NCBI RefSeq assembly: GCF_014647235.1
Contig: NZ_BMOU01000001.1
Location: 724,262-788,261, forward strand
From: Haloarcula pellucida
GTDB lineage: Archaea; Halobacteriota; Halobacteria; Halobacteriales; Haloarculaceae
Length of the DNA stretch: 64,000 nt
Direction: 5' to 3'
Part shown: one piece after another, positions 44,541-53,336 of the stretch
Layout: each line of letters starts with the position of its first letter
Position numbering within the stretch: position 1 is the first letter of the stretch
Program-made: the position numbers and the translations under genes
Notes under the pieces: model-generated
The model's input: the letters and a program-made list of their open reading frames with translations, nothing else
The model's database searches: none
Told to the model about the DNA's origin: nothing

Positions 44541-45065
44541 ATGTCCGACACAGACCGCATCGCCATCCTCGGTGGGACGTTCACCCCGCTACACAACGGC
44601 CACCGTGCGCTCCTCCACAGCGCTTTTCAAACAGCGAGTCACGACGGCGAGGGCGACGGCCACGTCATCGTCGGCCTCACCTCCACCGACCTCGCCAGTG
44701 AGACGCGGAGCGACCCCGCACACGCCGAACTCCTCGGGTCGTTCGACGACCGGCAAGACGCCCTCACGGCGACGCTGGACCGGGTCGGGGACGCGTACAC
44801 GGCGGGCCACGAGATCGTGAAGATTACCGACACCTTCGGCCCGGCCGCGACGCGAGAAGACGCCGACGCACTCGTCGTCGCACCGGAGGGCAAGGCCCAG
44901 CGACGGGCCCACGAACTCAACGACGTGCGAATCGAACGCGGGTATCGACCGCTCGAGATCCACACCTCCCCGTTCGTCGTCGCCGAGGACGGCAAGCGAA
45001 TTAGTAGCACCCGGATTCGAAACGGTGAGATAGACGTCCACGGCCAGTTGCTGGACGGCGACTGA
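44541..45065 (+). CDS. coaD: phosphopantetheine adenylyltransferase (archaeal CoaD)
   Basis: A 174-residue nucleotidyltransferase. AILGGTFTPLHNGHRALLHSAF near residue 8 has the nucleotide-binding HNGH motif, and KRISSTRIRNGEID near 150 has the ISSTRIR motif. VIVGLTSTDLASE and LVVAPEGKAQRRAHELN fit the archaeal phosphopantetheine adenylyltransferase. It makes dephospho-CoA from 4'-phosphopantetheine. ATG 44541 is the only start that gives the normal N-terminus. The AT-rich gap before it (TATAATTATG, 44443-44452) probably holds promoters for both divergent genes. Confidence 0.9.
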   Translation: MSDTDRIAILGGTFTPLHNGHRALLHSAFQTASHDGEGDGHVIVGLTSTDLASETRSDPAHAELLGSFDDRQDALTATLDRVGDAYTAGHEIVKITDTFGPAATREDADALVVAPEGKAQRRAHELNDVRIERGYRPLEIHTSPFVVAEDGKRISSTRIRNGEIDVHGQLLDGD

Positions 45066-45090
45066 GGAATCGCAGTGCCGACGGCTCGAC

Positions 45091-45513
45091 TCAGTAGGGC
45101 GGCGACTCCGCCTCGATGACGCCGGCGAGGTTGTCCAGTTCGTCGGTGAGCAACACGACGAGGTCGTCGAGCGTCACGATCCCCGTGAGGTTTCCCTCCC
45201 CGTCGACTATCGGCATCCTGCGGACGGCGTGTTCGAACATCGCCGCCGTCGCCTCGAAGACGCCCGCGTCGGTGTGAATCGTCGCTGGCGTTTCGGTCAT
45301 GACCGCTTCGGCGGTGACGTCGGCCGGGTCGGCGCGCGGTTCGACGACGTGGAGTGTCAGGTCTCGATCGGTGACGATACCGACTGGGTGCCGGTCCTCG
45401 ACGACGACGACGCTCCCGACGTCCTCTTCTTTCATCACCGTGGCGAGGTTTCCGGTGGTCTGGTCGCGCTGTGCGGTCATTACCGCCGTTCGTGCGATGT
45501 CTTGGACAGTCAT
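45091..45513 (-). CDS. two-CBS-domain protein
   Basis: A 140-residue protein made of two CBS motifs. The first is TTGNLATVMKEEDVGSVVVVEDRHPVGIVTDRDLTLHVV (about residues 20-58) and the second EAVMTETPATIHTDAGVFEATAAMFEHAVRRMPIVDGEGNLTGIVTLDDLVVLL (about 75-128). CBS pairs sense adenine nucleotides. With no catalytic domain it is a stand-alone sensor; its partner is not evident from the neighbours. Confidence 0.9.
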   Translation of the reverse strand: MTVQDIARTAVMTAQRDQTTGNLATVMKEEDVGSVVVVEDRHPVGIVTDRDLTLHVVEPRADPADVTAEAVMTETPATIHTDAGVFEATAAMFEHAVRRMPIVDGEGNLTGIVTLDDLVVLLTDELDNLAGVIEAESPPY

Positions 45514-45576
45514 GACGTTCCGATAACACGTTACCCCGCATACGTAATAAGCGTACGTCTCCCCCCGGGAGAGCGG

Positions 45577-45837
45577 TCAGTCCGAGGACATATCGGTCTC
45601 CGGGTCAGCGAACGTCTCGCCGAGGCCGTCGTCTCTGATCATGGCCGAGACGGACTCCGAGAGCGTCTGTGACCGACCGTCGGCCTCGAACGTGATCTCT
45701 CGGGACACCGAAGCGCTCCGTGCCTGCTCTTCGACCAGTTCGTCGGTGCCGGTCACCTTCACGAAGATGGCTTCTAGATGGTCGTGCTGGGTCGTTTCGC
45801 CACTATCTCGTTTCGAGGGCGACTGCCTGTTACTCAT
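45577..45837 (-). CDS. small acidic conserved-type hypothetical protein
   Basis: An 86-residue protein rich in Glu, Ser and Thr. The central part reads LEAIFVKVTGTDELVEEQ, then VSREITFEADGRSQTLSESVSAMIRDDGLGETF. The regular beta-alpha pattern and acidic composition support a real haloarchaeal gene, but I cannot assign a family. It is on the same strand as the CBS gene, 63 bases upstream of it. Confidence 0.6.
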   Translation of the reverse strand: MSNRQSPSKRDSGETTQHDHLEAIFVKVTGTDELVEEQARSASVSREITFEADGRSQTLSESVSAMIRDDGLGETFADPETDMSSD

Positions 45838-46084
45838 CGGTCACCACCCGACGCTCTCCACCACTGCCGTTCCATGTTATCATACAACATATTTCGCGGC
45901 ACACGGGACCGCGTATTTAGTATGTACCGCCCACATCCTGCTAGGAACGACCTATCCCTCGCGCTCTCGGCAGCTATCACCGTAGCGAGCACGTACTCGG
46001 CCGATATAGGCCTTCTAAACCCGTTTTCTGCCCGTCTCGGTAACGGTCACAGGTGGTTTTGTCGCTGGAACCGAAAGCTGTCGT

Positions 46085-46774
46085 ATGGGACGTGTCCACG
46101 ATTCACCACAGGTGACTCGACGAGGCCTCCTGCGCGGTATCACTGTAGCCGGCGGCGTCGGGTCCGCATCTACGGCCGGGTCGGCACAGACGGACGAGAC
46201 TGGCACTCGGGGTGGTACCGAGACGCCGACGGGGAACGCTACAGCGACCGCGGGTCCACAGACGGGTGACGAAACGACGGATAGCGGGGGCGGCACGGTC
46301 ACCGTCGCGATGACGGACGACCTCGTGTTCGACCCCGACGAAACGACCGTCGAACCCGGTACCACCGTCGTCTGGGAGAACGTCGGTGACATCGGCCACA
46401 CCGTTACCGCCTACGGGGACGAAATTCCCGACGAAGCCGACTTCTTCGCGTCGGGTGGCGCATCGGGCGAGGAGGCGGCCCGGTCAGCCTACCCCGATCA
46501 GGGGAACGTCCCCGGTGGTGAGGCGTTCGAGCACACGTTCGACGTCCCCGGCGAGTACGGATACTTTTGTATCCCCCACGAAGGCGCTGGCATGGTCGCT
46601 ACCCTCACCGTCGGTACGGCGGGCGACGGCGGTGGTGGCAGTGGACCTGACGGCGTCCCACAGGTTCCCGAATCAGTGCGGACTCTCGCCATCGGTGCGA
46701 CGGCACTCGCACTACTGGTCGTCGGGTTTGCGTTCTTCTTTCTCAAGTACGGTGGCGACTACGGCGACGGCTGA
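46085..46774 (+). CDS. halocyanin-like blue copper protein, membrane anchored
   Basis: A 229-residue exported cupredoxin. The Tat signal contains VTRRGLLRGITVAGG, followed by a Thr/Gly-rich linker to about residue 78. The plastocyanin-like domain (about 78-180) has the first His in GDIGHTVTAYGDE. The Cys-His-Met set is in YGYFCIPHEGAGMVA near 160, which together form a type 1 copper site. A Gly-rich linker and a C-terminal transmembrane helix (about 200-222) anchor it to the outer face. It probably carries electrons to or from a respiratory complex. Confidence 0.9.
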   Translation: MGRVHDSPQVTRRGLLRGITVAGGVGSASTAGSAQTDETGTRGGTETPTGNATATAGPQTGDETTDSGGGTVTVAMTDDLVFDPDETTVEPGTTVVWENVGDIGHTVTAYGDEIPDEADFFASGGASGEEAARSAYPDQGNVPGGEAFEHTFDVPGEYGYFCIPHEGAGMVATLTVGTAGDGGGGSGPDGVPQVPESVRTLAIGATALALLVVGFAFFFLKYGGDYGDG

Positions 46775-46876
46775 GTTCCCACGGCAGTCACTCGTCTCAG
46801 ACGGCACTATCGCCGTCCGACGAGTAATCTCTCAGTCGCGTTCTTTAAGCACAACATACCGGCCGACGACAGCCTG

Positions 46877-47500
46877 CTATGCAGTGTCCATGAGACAGTC
46901 ACAGCCACCGTTGTCGATGAACTCCGTGACGGCGTACTGCGTACCACACCGTTGACAGAGAATCTGCGCGTCGACGAACACCTCGAACTCCTCGACGGCG
47001 ATGCGGTCGGTGTCCCGTAGCTTCTCGATGCGGTCTTCGGTCACCGAGAGCGTCCGGGTCAGTAACCGCTGGATGCTCTCGCGGTCGTTCGCCCGCTTTT
47101 CCTCGTCGGAGGGTTTTTGATACTCGGCACCCCGCCACTCCTTGAGGTACGAGCGAATCGCCTGATAGGTGACGAAGTCCCGTTCGAGCGACTCGACGTC
47201 GAGTCCCTCTCGCTCGAGTCTGGTCCGGGTGTCCGTCCGGACCCCCGTGCTGACGTCGTCGGCCGTGAGGTTCCGGTAGGTCGTCTCCACGTCACTGTCG
47301 AGGGCGGCCTGTCCCGCGTCTCTGAGCGCCTGTTCGAGGAGTTGCTTGTTGAAGTAGTCGGCGAGGTCCCTGAGACTCATCCGCTCGTAGCCGTCGCCGG
47401 TCCACCGTAGCTCTAATTCCGCCCCCATCTCGTCGAGGCCGTACTCGTCGAGGAGCCGCGCCACCTTACTCGACGGGCGGTCGTCAGTGCTTGAACTCAT
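46877..47500 (-). CDS. rdfA: rod-determining factor RdfA-family protein
   Basis: A 207-residue protein of a haloarchaeal family known as rod-determining factor RdfA. Recognised text includes KVARLLDEYGLDEMGAELE near the N-terminus, YERMSLRDLADYFNKQLLEQAL near residue 38 and ETTYRNLTADDVSTGVRTDTRTRLEREGLDVESLERDFVTYQAIRSYLKEWRGAEY. The C-terminus has a Cys cluster (CQRCG, then GCDC) that could bind zinc. The family affects cell shape in Haloferax. The gene follows the SMC-like gene by 45 bases on the same strand, a recurrent pairing. Several paralogues per genome are known, so this one may have its own role. Confidence 0.75.
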   Translation of the reverse strand: MSSSTDDRPSSKVARLLDEYGLDEMGAELELRWTGDGYERMSLRDLADYFNKQLLEQALRDAGQAALDSDVETTYRNLTADDVSTGVRTDTRTRLEREGLDVESLERDFVTYQAIRSYLKEWRGAEYQKPSDEEKRANDRESIQRLLTRTLSVTEDRIEKLRDTDRIAVEEFEVFVDAQILCQRCGTQYAVTEFIDNGGCDCLMDTA

Positions 47501-47545
47501 TCTCTATCTCCCCTTTCGCAACTGGGCGTAAAAAGGCTACTGGGC

Positions 47546-49507
47546 TCAGATGGTGGTGACGCGAGCGTAGTCGTCGTCGAGGGCCTGCGCGTCCTCTTCG
47601 AGCAGCGCGATGACGAGGAAGTCCGCGGCGTCGGCGAAGTAGTCGACGAGCGCGGCGATTCGATCGGCGTCGATGGCCTCGAGCGAGTCCAGCAGCATGA
47701 ACGGCACCGTCTCGTGGAGGTCGTGGACGAGGTAGCCGGCCAGCGCGAAGATGAGGCCCACGACTTCTCGTTCGCTCTCGCTTAGGTGGTCGATGGTGTC
47801 CTCGTAGGCCGCCCCGTTCTCCGTGGTCCGGACGATGTGGAGTTCGAAGGCGCTCTTATCGACCTTTCGCCGCCCCTCTCGGACCGTGCGTTCGATGCGT
47901 TCTATCCAGACGCGGTCTAAGTTCTCGTACCCGAGGATGTCGAGCACGGCGTCCATGTGCTCGTTGAACGCCTCGACGGCTTCGGTCTCTATCTGGCCGA
48001 CCTTCGTGCGCTTGTCGGTGAGTTCGTCGACGAGTTCGTCGCGCTCCTCGCGGAGGTCCTCGGCGCGTTCGACCATCGCCTCTATCTCCGCTATCTCCTC
48101 GCTGACGTCGTCGAGGTCGGATTCGAGACGGTCGATGTCGAACTCTAGCTGGTTGGCCTCGCGGTGGAGGTCGAGGATGTCCTCGAAGTCCTCCGACTCG
48201 AGTTCTTCGACGGCCGACTCCAGCGTTTCGACCTCGTCGGTGAGTTCTTCGCGCTGGTCCTTGAGCGAGTCGATCTGCTCGGTCCGCTGTTCGAGTTCGT
48301 CTTCGACGTCGTTTAGTTTCCGTTCGACCTCCTCACGTCGGCGCTGTTTCTGCTCGGCCTCGCGCTTGTCGCTTTTGAGATCTTCGAGGTCGCTCTTTAT
48401 CTCCGAGAGATCGCTCAGTTTCTCCTCCCGGAGGCTCTGGAGGCGGTCGACGGTGTCCTCGATCTGTTCGCGTTCGACCGAGGAGCCACAGGTCCAGCAG
48501 ACGACCGTCTCGTCGTCGTCTTCGAGGAGCTGTTCCGTGACGGACCCGTTTGCGGTCTCGTCGCCGCCGTCTTCGAGCGTCCCGAGGACCTCGTAGTCCT
48601 CGGATTCGAGGCGTTCCTCGTTGTACTGGATCAGGCTCTGGAGGTCCGAGATGTCGTTGTTGAGGGTCTGTCGCTTTCCTCGGAGCCGTTCGATTTCGCT
48701 CTCTAAGTGTTCCATGTCCCCCATCGGGGTCTCGGGCAGGTCCGCCAGTTCGTCGGAGAGCTCACTCCGTTCCTGCTTGAGCGAACGGATGCTCGTTTCA
48801 CGGGACTCTATCTTCTGGCGGAGGGATTCGAGGTCCGACCGGGTACTGCGCAGGTCGTCGAGTCGCTCTTCGAGTTTCTCCTGTTCCCGACGGCTCTCTT
48901 GGATGTCGTGACTGCTCTCGTCTATCTCCTCTTCTTTCTCGGCGAGTTCCTCGCGCTTGTCCGCTATCTGTTCGCGCAGGGAGTTCCGCCGCTGTTCGAG
49001 GTCCGGAAGGTCCCGTTTTCTGGACTCGATCGTCGCGAGTTCGTCGTTGATGTCGTCTTTTTCCGTTTCGAGGCGCTGTATCTCCTCTTTGATGGCCTCG
49101 GTGTCGACCGGGCGCATGATGACGTCGCGGAGGTCGTCGCCGCGGGCGACGGACTGTCTGGCCTCGTTGGTCTCGAGGAGGAACGCAAAGAGGTCCGCGA
49201 CCTCGGAGTCGTCGAGGTAACTCTCGCCCGAGAACTGCACGCTGTCGCCGGCACGCTTCAGCGTGCGCTCGTACACTTCGTCCTCGTACTCGAACGTGAC
49301 GCGCCCCTCGTCGGCGTCGCCCTTGAGCGTCGCCTGACGGCTTCCCATCGCAGCCATGATCGACTGGAGGAACGACGTTCTGTTCGTCGCGTTCTTGCCC
49401 GAGAGGATGGTTACTCCGGGCGAGATGTCGAGTTCGGCTTCGTCTATTCCGCCGACGTTCTCGACGGAAAACCGTGCCGAGTTAGTAACTTCTTCTGGGG
49501 TCGACAT
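47546..49507 (-). CDS. archaea-specific SMC-related protein (ASRP/Sph-type)
   Basis: A 653-residue ABC-type ATPase with a long coiled coil. The N-terminal head has a P-loop-like GVTILSGKNATNRTSFLQS near residue 30. Coiled coil runs from about 130 to 300 and from 355 to 520. Between the arms sits a CWTC motif (about residue 338) comparable to a Rad50 zinc hook. The C-terminal head has the signature LSESEREVVGLIFALAGY and the Walker B segment PFMLLDSLEAID. The family is related to Rad50/SMC but shorter. It is probably involved in DNA or membrane-linked organisation together with the RdfA-family protein encoded just downstream. Confidence 0.85.
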   Translation of the reverse strand: MSTPEEVTNSARFSVENVGGIDEAELDISPGVTILSGKNATNRTSFLQSIMAAMGSRQATLKGDADEGRVTFEYEDEVYERTLKRAGDSVQFSGESYLDDSEVADLFAFLLETNEARQSVARGDDLRDVIMRPVDTEAIKEEIQRLETEKDDINDELATIESRKRDLPDLEQRRNSLREQIADKREELAEKEEEIDESSHDIQESRREQEKLEERLDDLRSTRSDLESLRQKIESRETSIRSLKQERSELSDELADLPETPMGDMEHLESEIERLRGKRQTLNNDISDLQSLIQYNEERLESEDYEVLGTLEDGGDETANGSVTEQLLEDDDETVVCWTCGSSVEREQIEDTVDRLQSLREEKLSDLSEIKSDLEDLKSDKREAEQKQRRREEVERKLNDVEDELEQRTEQIDSLKDQREELTDEVETLESAVEELESEDFEDILDLHREANQLEFDIDRLESDLDDVSEEIAEIEAMVERAEDLREERDELVDELTDKRTKVGQIETEAVEAFNEHMDAVLDILGYENLDRVWIERIERTVREGRRKVDKSAFELHIVRTTENGAAYEDTIDHLSESEREVVGLIFALAGYLVHDLHETVPFMLLDSLEAIDADRIAALVDYFADAADFLVIALLEEDAQALDDDYARVTTI

Positions 49508-49780
49508 ACACCGACTCTAACGTTGTAGTGTAATAAATCTTCTCTGTTAGCCCACTTCCGAGCGCTCAGACGGCTCCGCCGATAGCCGACGGACGATTTG
49601 GATAACACACGTACTATTGTGATTCTTCATCCCCGGTGACCGCGCTTATCTCACCGCTGAACGCGGGCGGACAATCGGAAACCCGAGGCGTCGACGCACA
49701 ACCGGGAACGGGACGGCCGGGGGCCGTCCGACCGGCTCTTCCAGCGTTGCGGGGCGCTCGTCGTCTTAGTAATACACTGC

Positions 49781-50566
49781 TTACGAGACGTCCCGGCCCG
49801 GTCGTCGCTCTCCCAGCGAGAGGCCGGCGCGAATCGCACTTTCGGGGTCCGCTCGGGCCCGGTACTCGAATCCGACGTAGCCGTCGAATCCCGCCTCGTC
49901 GACAGCGTCGAGGATGTTCGGGTAGTTGAGTTCTCCCGTCCCCGGTTCGTACCGACCGGGCACGTCTGCGATGTGGACGTGGCCGATGTCCTCGACGTTC
50001 TCCGTCATCGTTTCGATGATGTTGCCTTCGGTCACCTGCTGGTGGTAGACGTCGTACAGGAGGGCGACTGCGGGGCTGTCGACGGACCGCACGACGTCGA
50101 ACCCGACGTCGGCCGCTTCGAGGAAGTAGCCGGGATGGTCGACGGCGGTGTTCAGCGGTTCGAGGACCAGCGTGACGCCCGCGTCCTCGGCGGTCGGTGC
50201 GGCGGCACGCAACCCCTCGGCGACCAGTTCGCGCTGTCGCTCCTCGGTCACGCCCGGTTGGTCGTCGCCGGTGAGGACGAAGAGGGTCGGACAGTCGAGA
50301 CGCTCGGCGACCGCGACCGACCGCTCTATCTCCGTGACCGTCTCGTCGAGTCGGTCTGGGTCGGTTAGCGGGCCCTCGGTGCCGACCATCCCGACGAGGT
50401 CGAGGTCGGTCGACGCCAGCGTCCGCTCGACCGCGTCGAGGTTCTTGTCCGCCCACGTCCAGAACTCCACGGCTTCGGCACCGAGGGACGCGACCGGCTG
50501 AAACCGGTCGATAAATGGGCGGTCGGTGTACAGCATCTCGAGGCAGACCGAAAACGGGAGCATCAA
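49781..50566 (-). CDS. hydroxypyruvate isomerase-like TIM-barrel protein
   Basis: A 261-residue sugar-phosphate isomerase/epimerase-type TIM barrel. CLEMLYTDRPFIDRF is near the start. LVLEPLNTAVDHPGYFL near residue 135 has a conserved Glu, VALLYDVYHQQVTEGNIIE near 167 has Asp and His, and HVHIADVPGRYEPGTGELNYPNIL near 195 carries the next His and the GxGE motif. FVGFEYRA is near the end. This is the Hyi pattern, interconverting hydroxypyruvate and tartronate semialdehyde, though related keto-sugar isomerases look alike. Either of two adjacent Met codons (50566, 50563) may start it. It is divergent from the alcohol dehydrogenase gene. Confidence 0.83.
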   Translation of the reverse strand: MMLPFSVCLEMLYTDRPFIDRFQPVASLGAEAVEFWTWADKNLDAVERTLASTDLDLVGMVGTEGPLTDPDRLDETVTEIERSVAVAERLDCPTLFVLTGDDQPGVTEERQRELVAEGLRAAAPTAEDAGVTLVLEPLNTAVDHPGYFLEAADVGFDVVRSVDSPAVALLYDVYHQQVTEGNIIETMTENVEDIGHVHIADVPGRYEPGTGELNYPNILDAVDEAGFDGYVGFEYRARADPESAIRAGLSLGERRPGRDVS

Positions 50567-50789
50567 CGCGCCCTCCCCGGGGTCCGCGTCGGCCGCGGCT
50601 GCCCGCTCGAATCGTCGCTCTCACCGGTCGGAAGTCGTGGAACCATCGTGACACCTACACGTTCAGCGGCGGTCGACAATAGTGTTCGGACGCGTTCGCT
50701 CGTAGGCAGCGGGGCGGGAGAACGCTTTTGTCGACCGCTGGCGAACGTTCTGGTAGTGCCTTGCGAGGGCATACAACACGAATCCAGCC

Positions 50790-51860
50790 ATGAAAGCAGC
50801 AGTGTACTACGGTCCGGGAGACGTCCGCGTCGAAGACGTACCGACCGACGACGTCGGCCCGGACGACGTCCGCATCGACGTCGCGTGGTGTGGCATCTGT
50901 GGTACCGACTTACACGAGTACCTCGGGGGGCCGATTTTCACGCCCGCAGCGCCCCATCCACGGACCGGCGAGTCACTGCCGGTGACCATCGGTCACGAGT
51001 TCTCCGGCGTCGTCTCCGAGGTCGGTGAGGACGTGACGAGACTCTCCGAGGGCGCCCGTGTCGTCGTCGAGCCGAACATCCCGTGTCACGACTGCTACTA
51101 CTGCGAGGAAGGGCACCACAACCGCTGTGAGAACGCCGCCGCTATCGGCCTCCAGACAGACACGGGCGGGTTCGCGGAGAACGTCGTCGTCCCCGAACCG
51201 CAGGTCCACGAACTCCCCGGCGACGTATCGCTGAAAGACGGCGCACTGGTCGAACCGCTGGCGGTCGGCCTCCACGCCGTCCGCCGGGCGAACCTGCGCC
51301 CCGGCGACACCGCCGCCGTGTTCGGGGCCGGCCCCATCGGCCTCACGGCGGTCCACGCCGCCCTCGACGCCGGCGTGAAACGGCTGTTCGTCTCCGAACC
51401 GCAGGACGGTCGACGGGCTATCGCGGACCGACTGGGGGCCGACGTGACGATAGACCCGACCACCGCGGACCCCGTCGAGCGCATTCGGGCCGAGACGGCG
51501 GGCGGCGTCGACCACGCCTTCGAGTACGCGGGCGTCGACCCCTCCTTCAACGCGGCGCTCCGGAGCACCCGCCGCGGCGGCGTCGTCACCGTCGGGGCCG
51601 TCTTCGAGGAGACGACGGAGACGGACCTAAAGGAGGTCGTCACCACCGAGCGAACGGTACAGGGGAGTCAGACCTACGCCTATCCCCCGCTGTCACACCG
51701 CGGCGAGTTCGACGCCGTCATCCGGTCGCTGGCCGCCGGCGACGTCGATACGGACGCGTTCGTCTCGGCGACTATCGACCTCGACGACATCGTTCCGGCG
51801 GGGTTCGACGCCATCACGGACGAGTCGACGGACCTCGTGAAGGTCCTCGTCGAGCCCTGA
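50790..51860 (+). CDS. zinc-dependent alcohol dehydrogenase (2,3-butanediol dehydrogenase-like)
   Basis: A 356-residue medium-chain dehydrogenase. Catalytic zinc ligands are in CGICGTDLHEY near residue 37 and GHEFSGVV near 69. The structural zinc site is the four-Cys motif in PCHDCYYCEEGHHNRC near 98. The coenzyme site is AAVFGAGPIGLTAVHAALDAG near 176. The insertion GGPIFTPAAPHPRTGESLP before the second His is characteristic of (R,R)-butanediol dehydrogenases. It could oxidise another secondary alcohol or polyol. With the hydroxypyruvate isomerase-like gene and the sugar transporter nearby it may belong to a polyol-use group, by inference. Confidence 0.87.
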   Translation: MKAAVYYGPGDVRVEDVPTDDVGPDDVRIDVAWCGICGTDLHEYLGGPIFTPAAPHPRTGESLPVTIGHEFSGVVSEVGEDVTRLSEGARVVVEPNIPCHDCYYCEEGHHNRCENAAAIGLQTDTGGFAENVVVPEPQVHELPGDVSLKDGALVEPLAVGLHAVRRANLRPGDTAAVFGAGPIGLTAVHAALDAGVKRLFVSEPQDGRRAIADRLGADVTIDPTTADPVERIRAETAGGVDHAFEYAGVDPSFNAALRSTRRGGVVTVGAVFEETTETDLKEVVTTERTVQGSQTYAYPPLSHRGEFDAVIRSLAAGDVDTDAFVSATIDLDDIVPAGFDAITDESTDLVKVLVEP

Positions 51861-51902
51861 CCGGCACGTGGGTTTTTGCGTTGCTGGCCCGTCTAGTCGG
51901 AT

Positions 51903-52340
51903 ATGACGCGTGCGCTCGTCGTCGTCGAACCGGAGCAACAAGTACTCGAACTGCTCGACGTCGCCACCGACTTCGCCCGCGGGTCGGGCAGCGAACTGCT
52001 ACTGTTTCACGTCACGGACACCTTCGACAGCGGCGCCGTCCGTGACAAGATGCGCGAGTTGACCGGCGTCGACCACAACTATCGGGCCGGCATCGAGGGT
52101 GCGGAGTCGTTCGCGACGTACCTCGGTGAGGCGCTTCTCCCCGAGGACGTTCGCTTCAGCGTCGAGGGGGCGTTCGGGAACTCGGCGGACCGAATCGTCG
52201 CCGCCACCGAGGAGTTCGACTGTGACCACGTGTTCCTCACCGGCCGGCAACGGACGCCGACCGGCAAGGCCGTCTTCGGCGACACGACACAGGACGTGAT
52301 TCTAAGCGTCGACGTACCGGTGACGCTCGTGATGGGCTGA
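51903..52340 (+). CDS. universal stress protein-like protein
   Basis: A 145-residue UspA-fold protein. RALVVVEPEQQVLELLDVATDFARGSGSELLLFHV is the first beta-alpha-beta unit. CDHVFLTGRQRTPTGKAVFGDTTQDVILSVDVPVTLV near residue 105 is the C-terminal nucleotide-binding-like segment (G-R-x4-P-x-G-K-x2-F-G-D). It may sense nucleotide. Its stop codon TGA is also the left copy of a 3-base repeat that borders a 78-base palindromic element. Confidence 0.82.
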   Translation: MTRALVVVEPEQQVLELLDVATDFARGSGSELLLFHVTDTFDSGAVRDKMRELTGVDHNYRAGIEGAESFATYLGEALLPEDVRFSVEGAFGNSADRIVAATEEFDCDHVFLTGRQRTPTGKAVFGDTTQDVILSVDVPVTLVMG

Positions 52341-52418
52341 TACTGGTGGCTGTAACAAACTGCAGTACTTCGCCACCCCGGGGTGGCGAATATCTGTACG
52401 AACTTACAGCCACCAGTA
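52341..52418. repeat. 78-base palindromic element with nested perfect palindrome (MITE candidate)
   Basis: The ends are perfect inverted repeats of 15 bases (TACTGGTGGCTGTAA at 52341-52355 and its complement at 52404-52418). At the centre, 52369-52390, is a perfect 22-base palindrome with the half site TTCGCCACCCC. The element is bordered by TGA on both sides (52338-52340 and 52419-52421), as expected of a 3-base target duplication. It lies between two convergent genes. It could be a non-autonomous transposon, a protein-binding site, or a bidirectional terminator; no T-run follows. Confidence 0.7.
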
Positions 52419-52481
52419 TGAGTAGGGGCCTGCCGTCGAGAGCGGTGGCCGGACGATTCGGCGACGGACCTATCGGCCCGC

Positions 52482-53288
52482 TCAGGCGTGGGCTTCGGTG
52501 TCACCCGTCGTGTCCTGAATGCTGGCGGGCATCTCGCCGGAGACCATCATCTGGACGATGTCCTCTTTGGTCACGCGGTCGGTGTCGACGGTGCCGACGA
52601 GGTCGCCGCTGTCGAGGATAGTCACGCGGTCGGTGAGCGCGAACACCTCGTCCATGTTGTGCGTGATGAGCAGCACCGTGATGCCCTCGTCGTTGAGCGT
52701 CTGGATGAGGTCACGGACCCGTCGGGCGGAGTCAGCAGAGAGGGCGGAGGTCGGTTCGTCCATGATGACGAGGTCCGGGTCGGTGACGAGCGACCGTGCG
52801 ATGGCGACGGCCTGCCGCTCACCGCCGGAGAGAAACTCGACGCGCGCCGTCGGGTCGATTTCGAGGTTCAGACGGCTCCGGATTATCTCTTCAGCCTGTT
52901 CGTTCATCGTCTCCCAGTCGACCACCGAGATGCCGGCGTAGCGCTTCATCGGGTTGCGCGCGAGGAACATGTTGGCCGACACCGAGAGGGTGTCGACGAG
53001 CGCGAGGTCCTGATACACCGTCGAGATACCGTACTTCCGGGCCTCTTTGGGATTCGAGATGTGGACCTGCTCGCCGCGGATGAACACCTCGCCGGCGTCG
53101 GGTTGGTGGACGCCGACGAGCGTCTTGATGAGCGTGGACTTGCCCGACCCGTTGTCACCGAGCAGCCCCATTATCTCGCCCTCCCGCACTTCGAGGTCGA
53201 CGCCGTTCAGCGCCACGACGCGGCCGAAGTGTTTCTCGATGCCGCGCATTTCGATGAGGTTCGTCGTGCCACTCTCTGACATAGACAA
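52482..53288 (-). CDS. sugar ABC transporter ATP-binding protein (single-domain)
   Basis: A 268-residue ABC ATPase. Walker A is GLLGDNGSGKSTLIKTL near residue 40, the signature LSGGERQAVAIARSL near 153 and Walker B LVIMDEPTSALS near 175; HNMDEVFALTDRVTIL includes the H-loop. It is of the ribose/fructose (RbsA/FrcA) type, but has one nucleotide-binding domain where RbsA has two, so it should act as a homodimer. It is the last gene of an operon encoding a binding protein, permease and a thiamine-diphosphate enzyme. Confidence 0.9.
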   Translation of the reverse strand: MSMSESGTTNLIEMRGIEKHFGRVVALNGVDLEVREGEIMGLLGDNGSGKSTLIKTLVGVHQPDAGEVFIRGEQVHISNPKEARKYGISTVYQDLALVDTLSVSANMFLARNPMKRYAGISVVDWETMNEQAEEIIRSRLNLEIDPTARVEFLSGGERQAVAIARSLVTDPDLVIMDEPTSALSADSARRVRDLIQTLNDEGITVLLITHNMDEVFALTDRVTILDSGDLVGTVDTDRVTKEDIVQMMVSGEMPASIQDTTGDTEAHA

Positions 53289-53336
53289 TAATAATCAGCT
53301 AGGTTACAAAAGTATTTCCCCGACGTCGGGGTACGC

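Noticed and set aside
47823-48596. Ser-rich plus-strand frame opposite the SMC-like gene
   Set aside because: It arises from the Glu/Asp/Arg-rich coiled-coil codons on the other strand; composition is not protein-like for a haloarchaeon.
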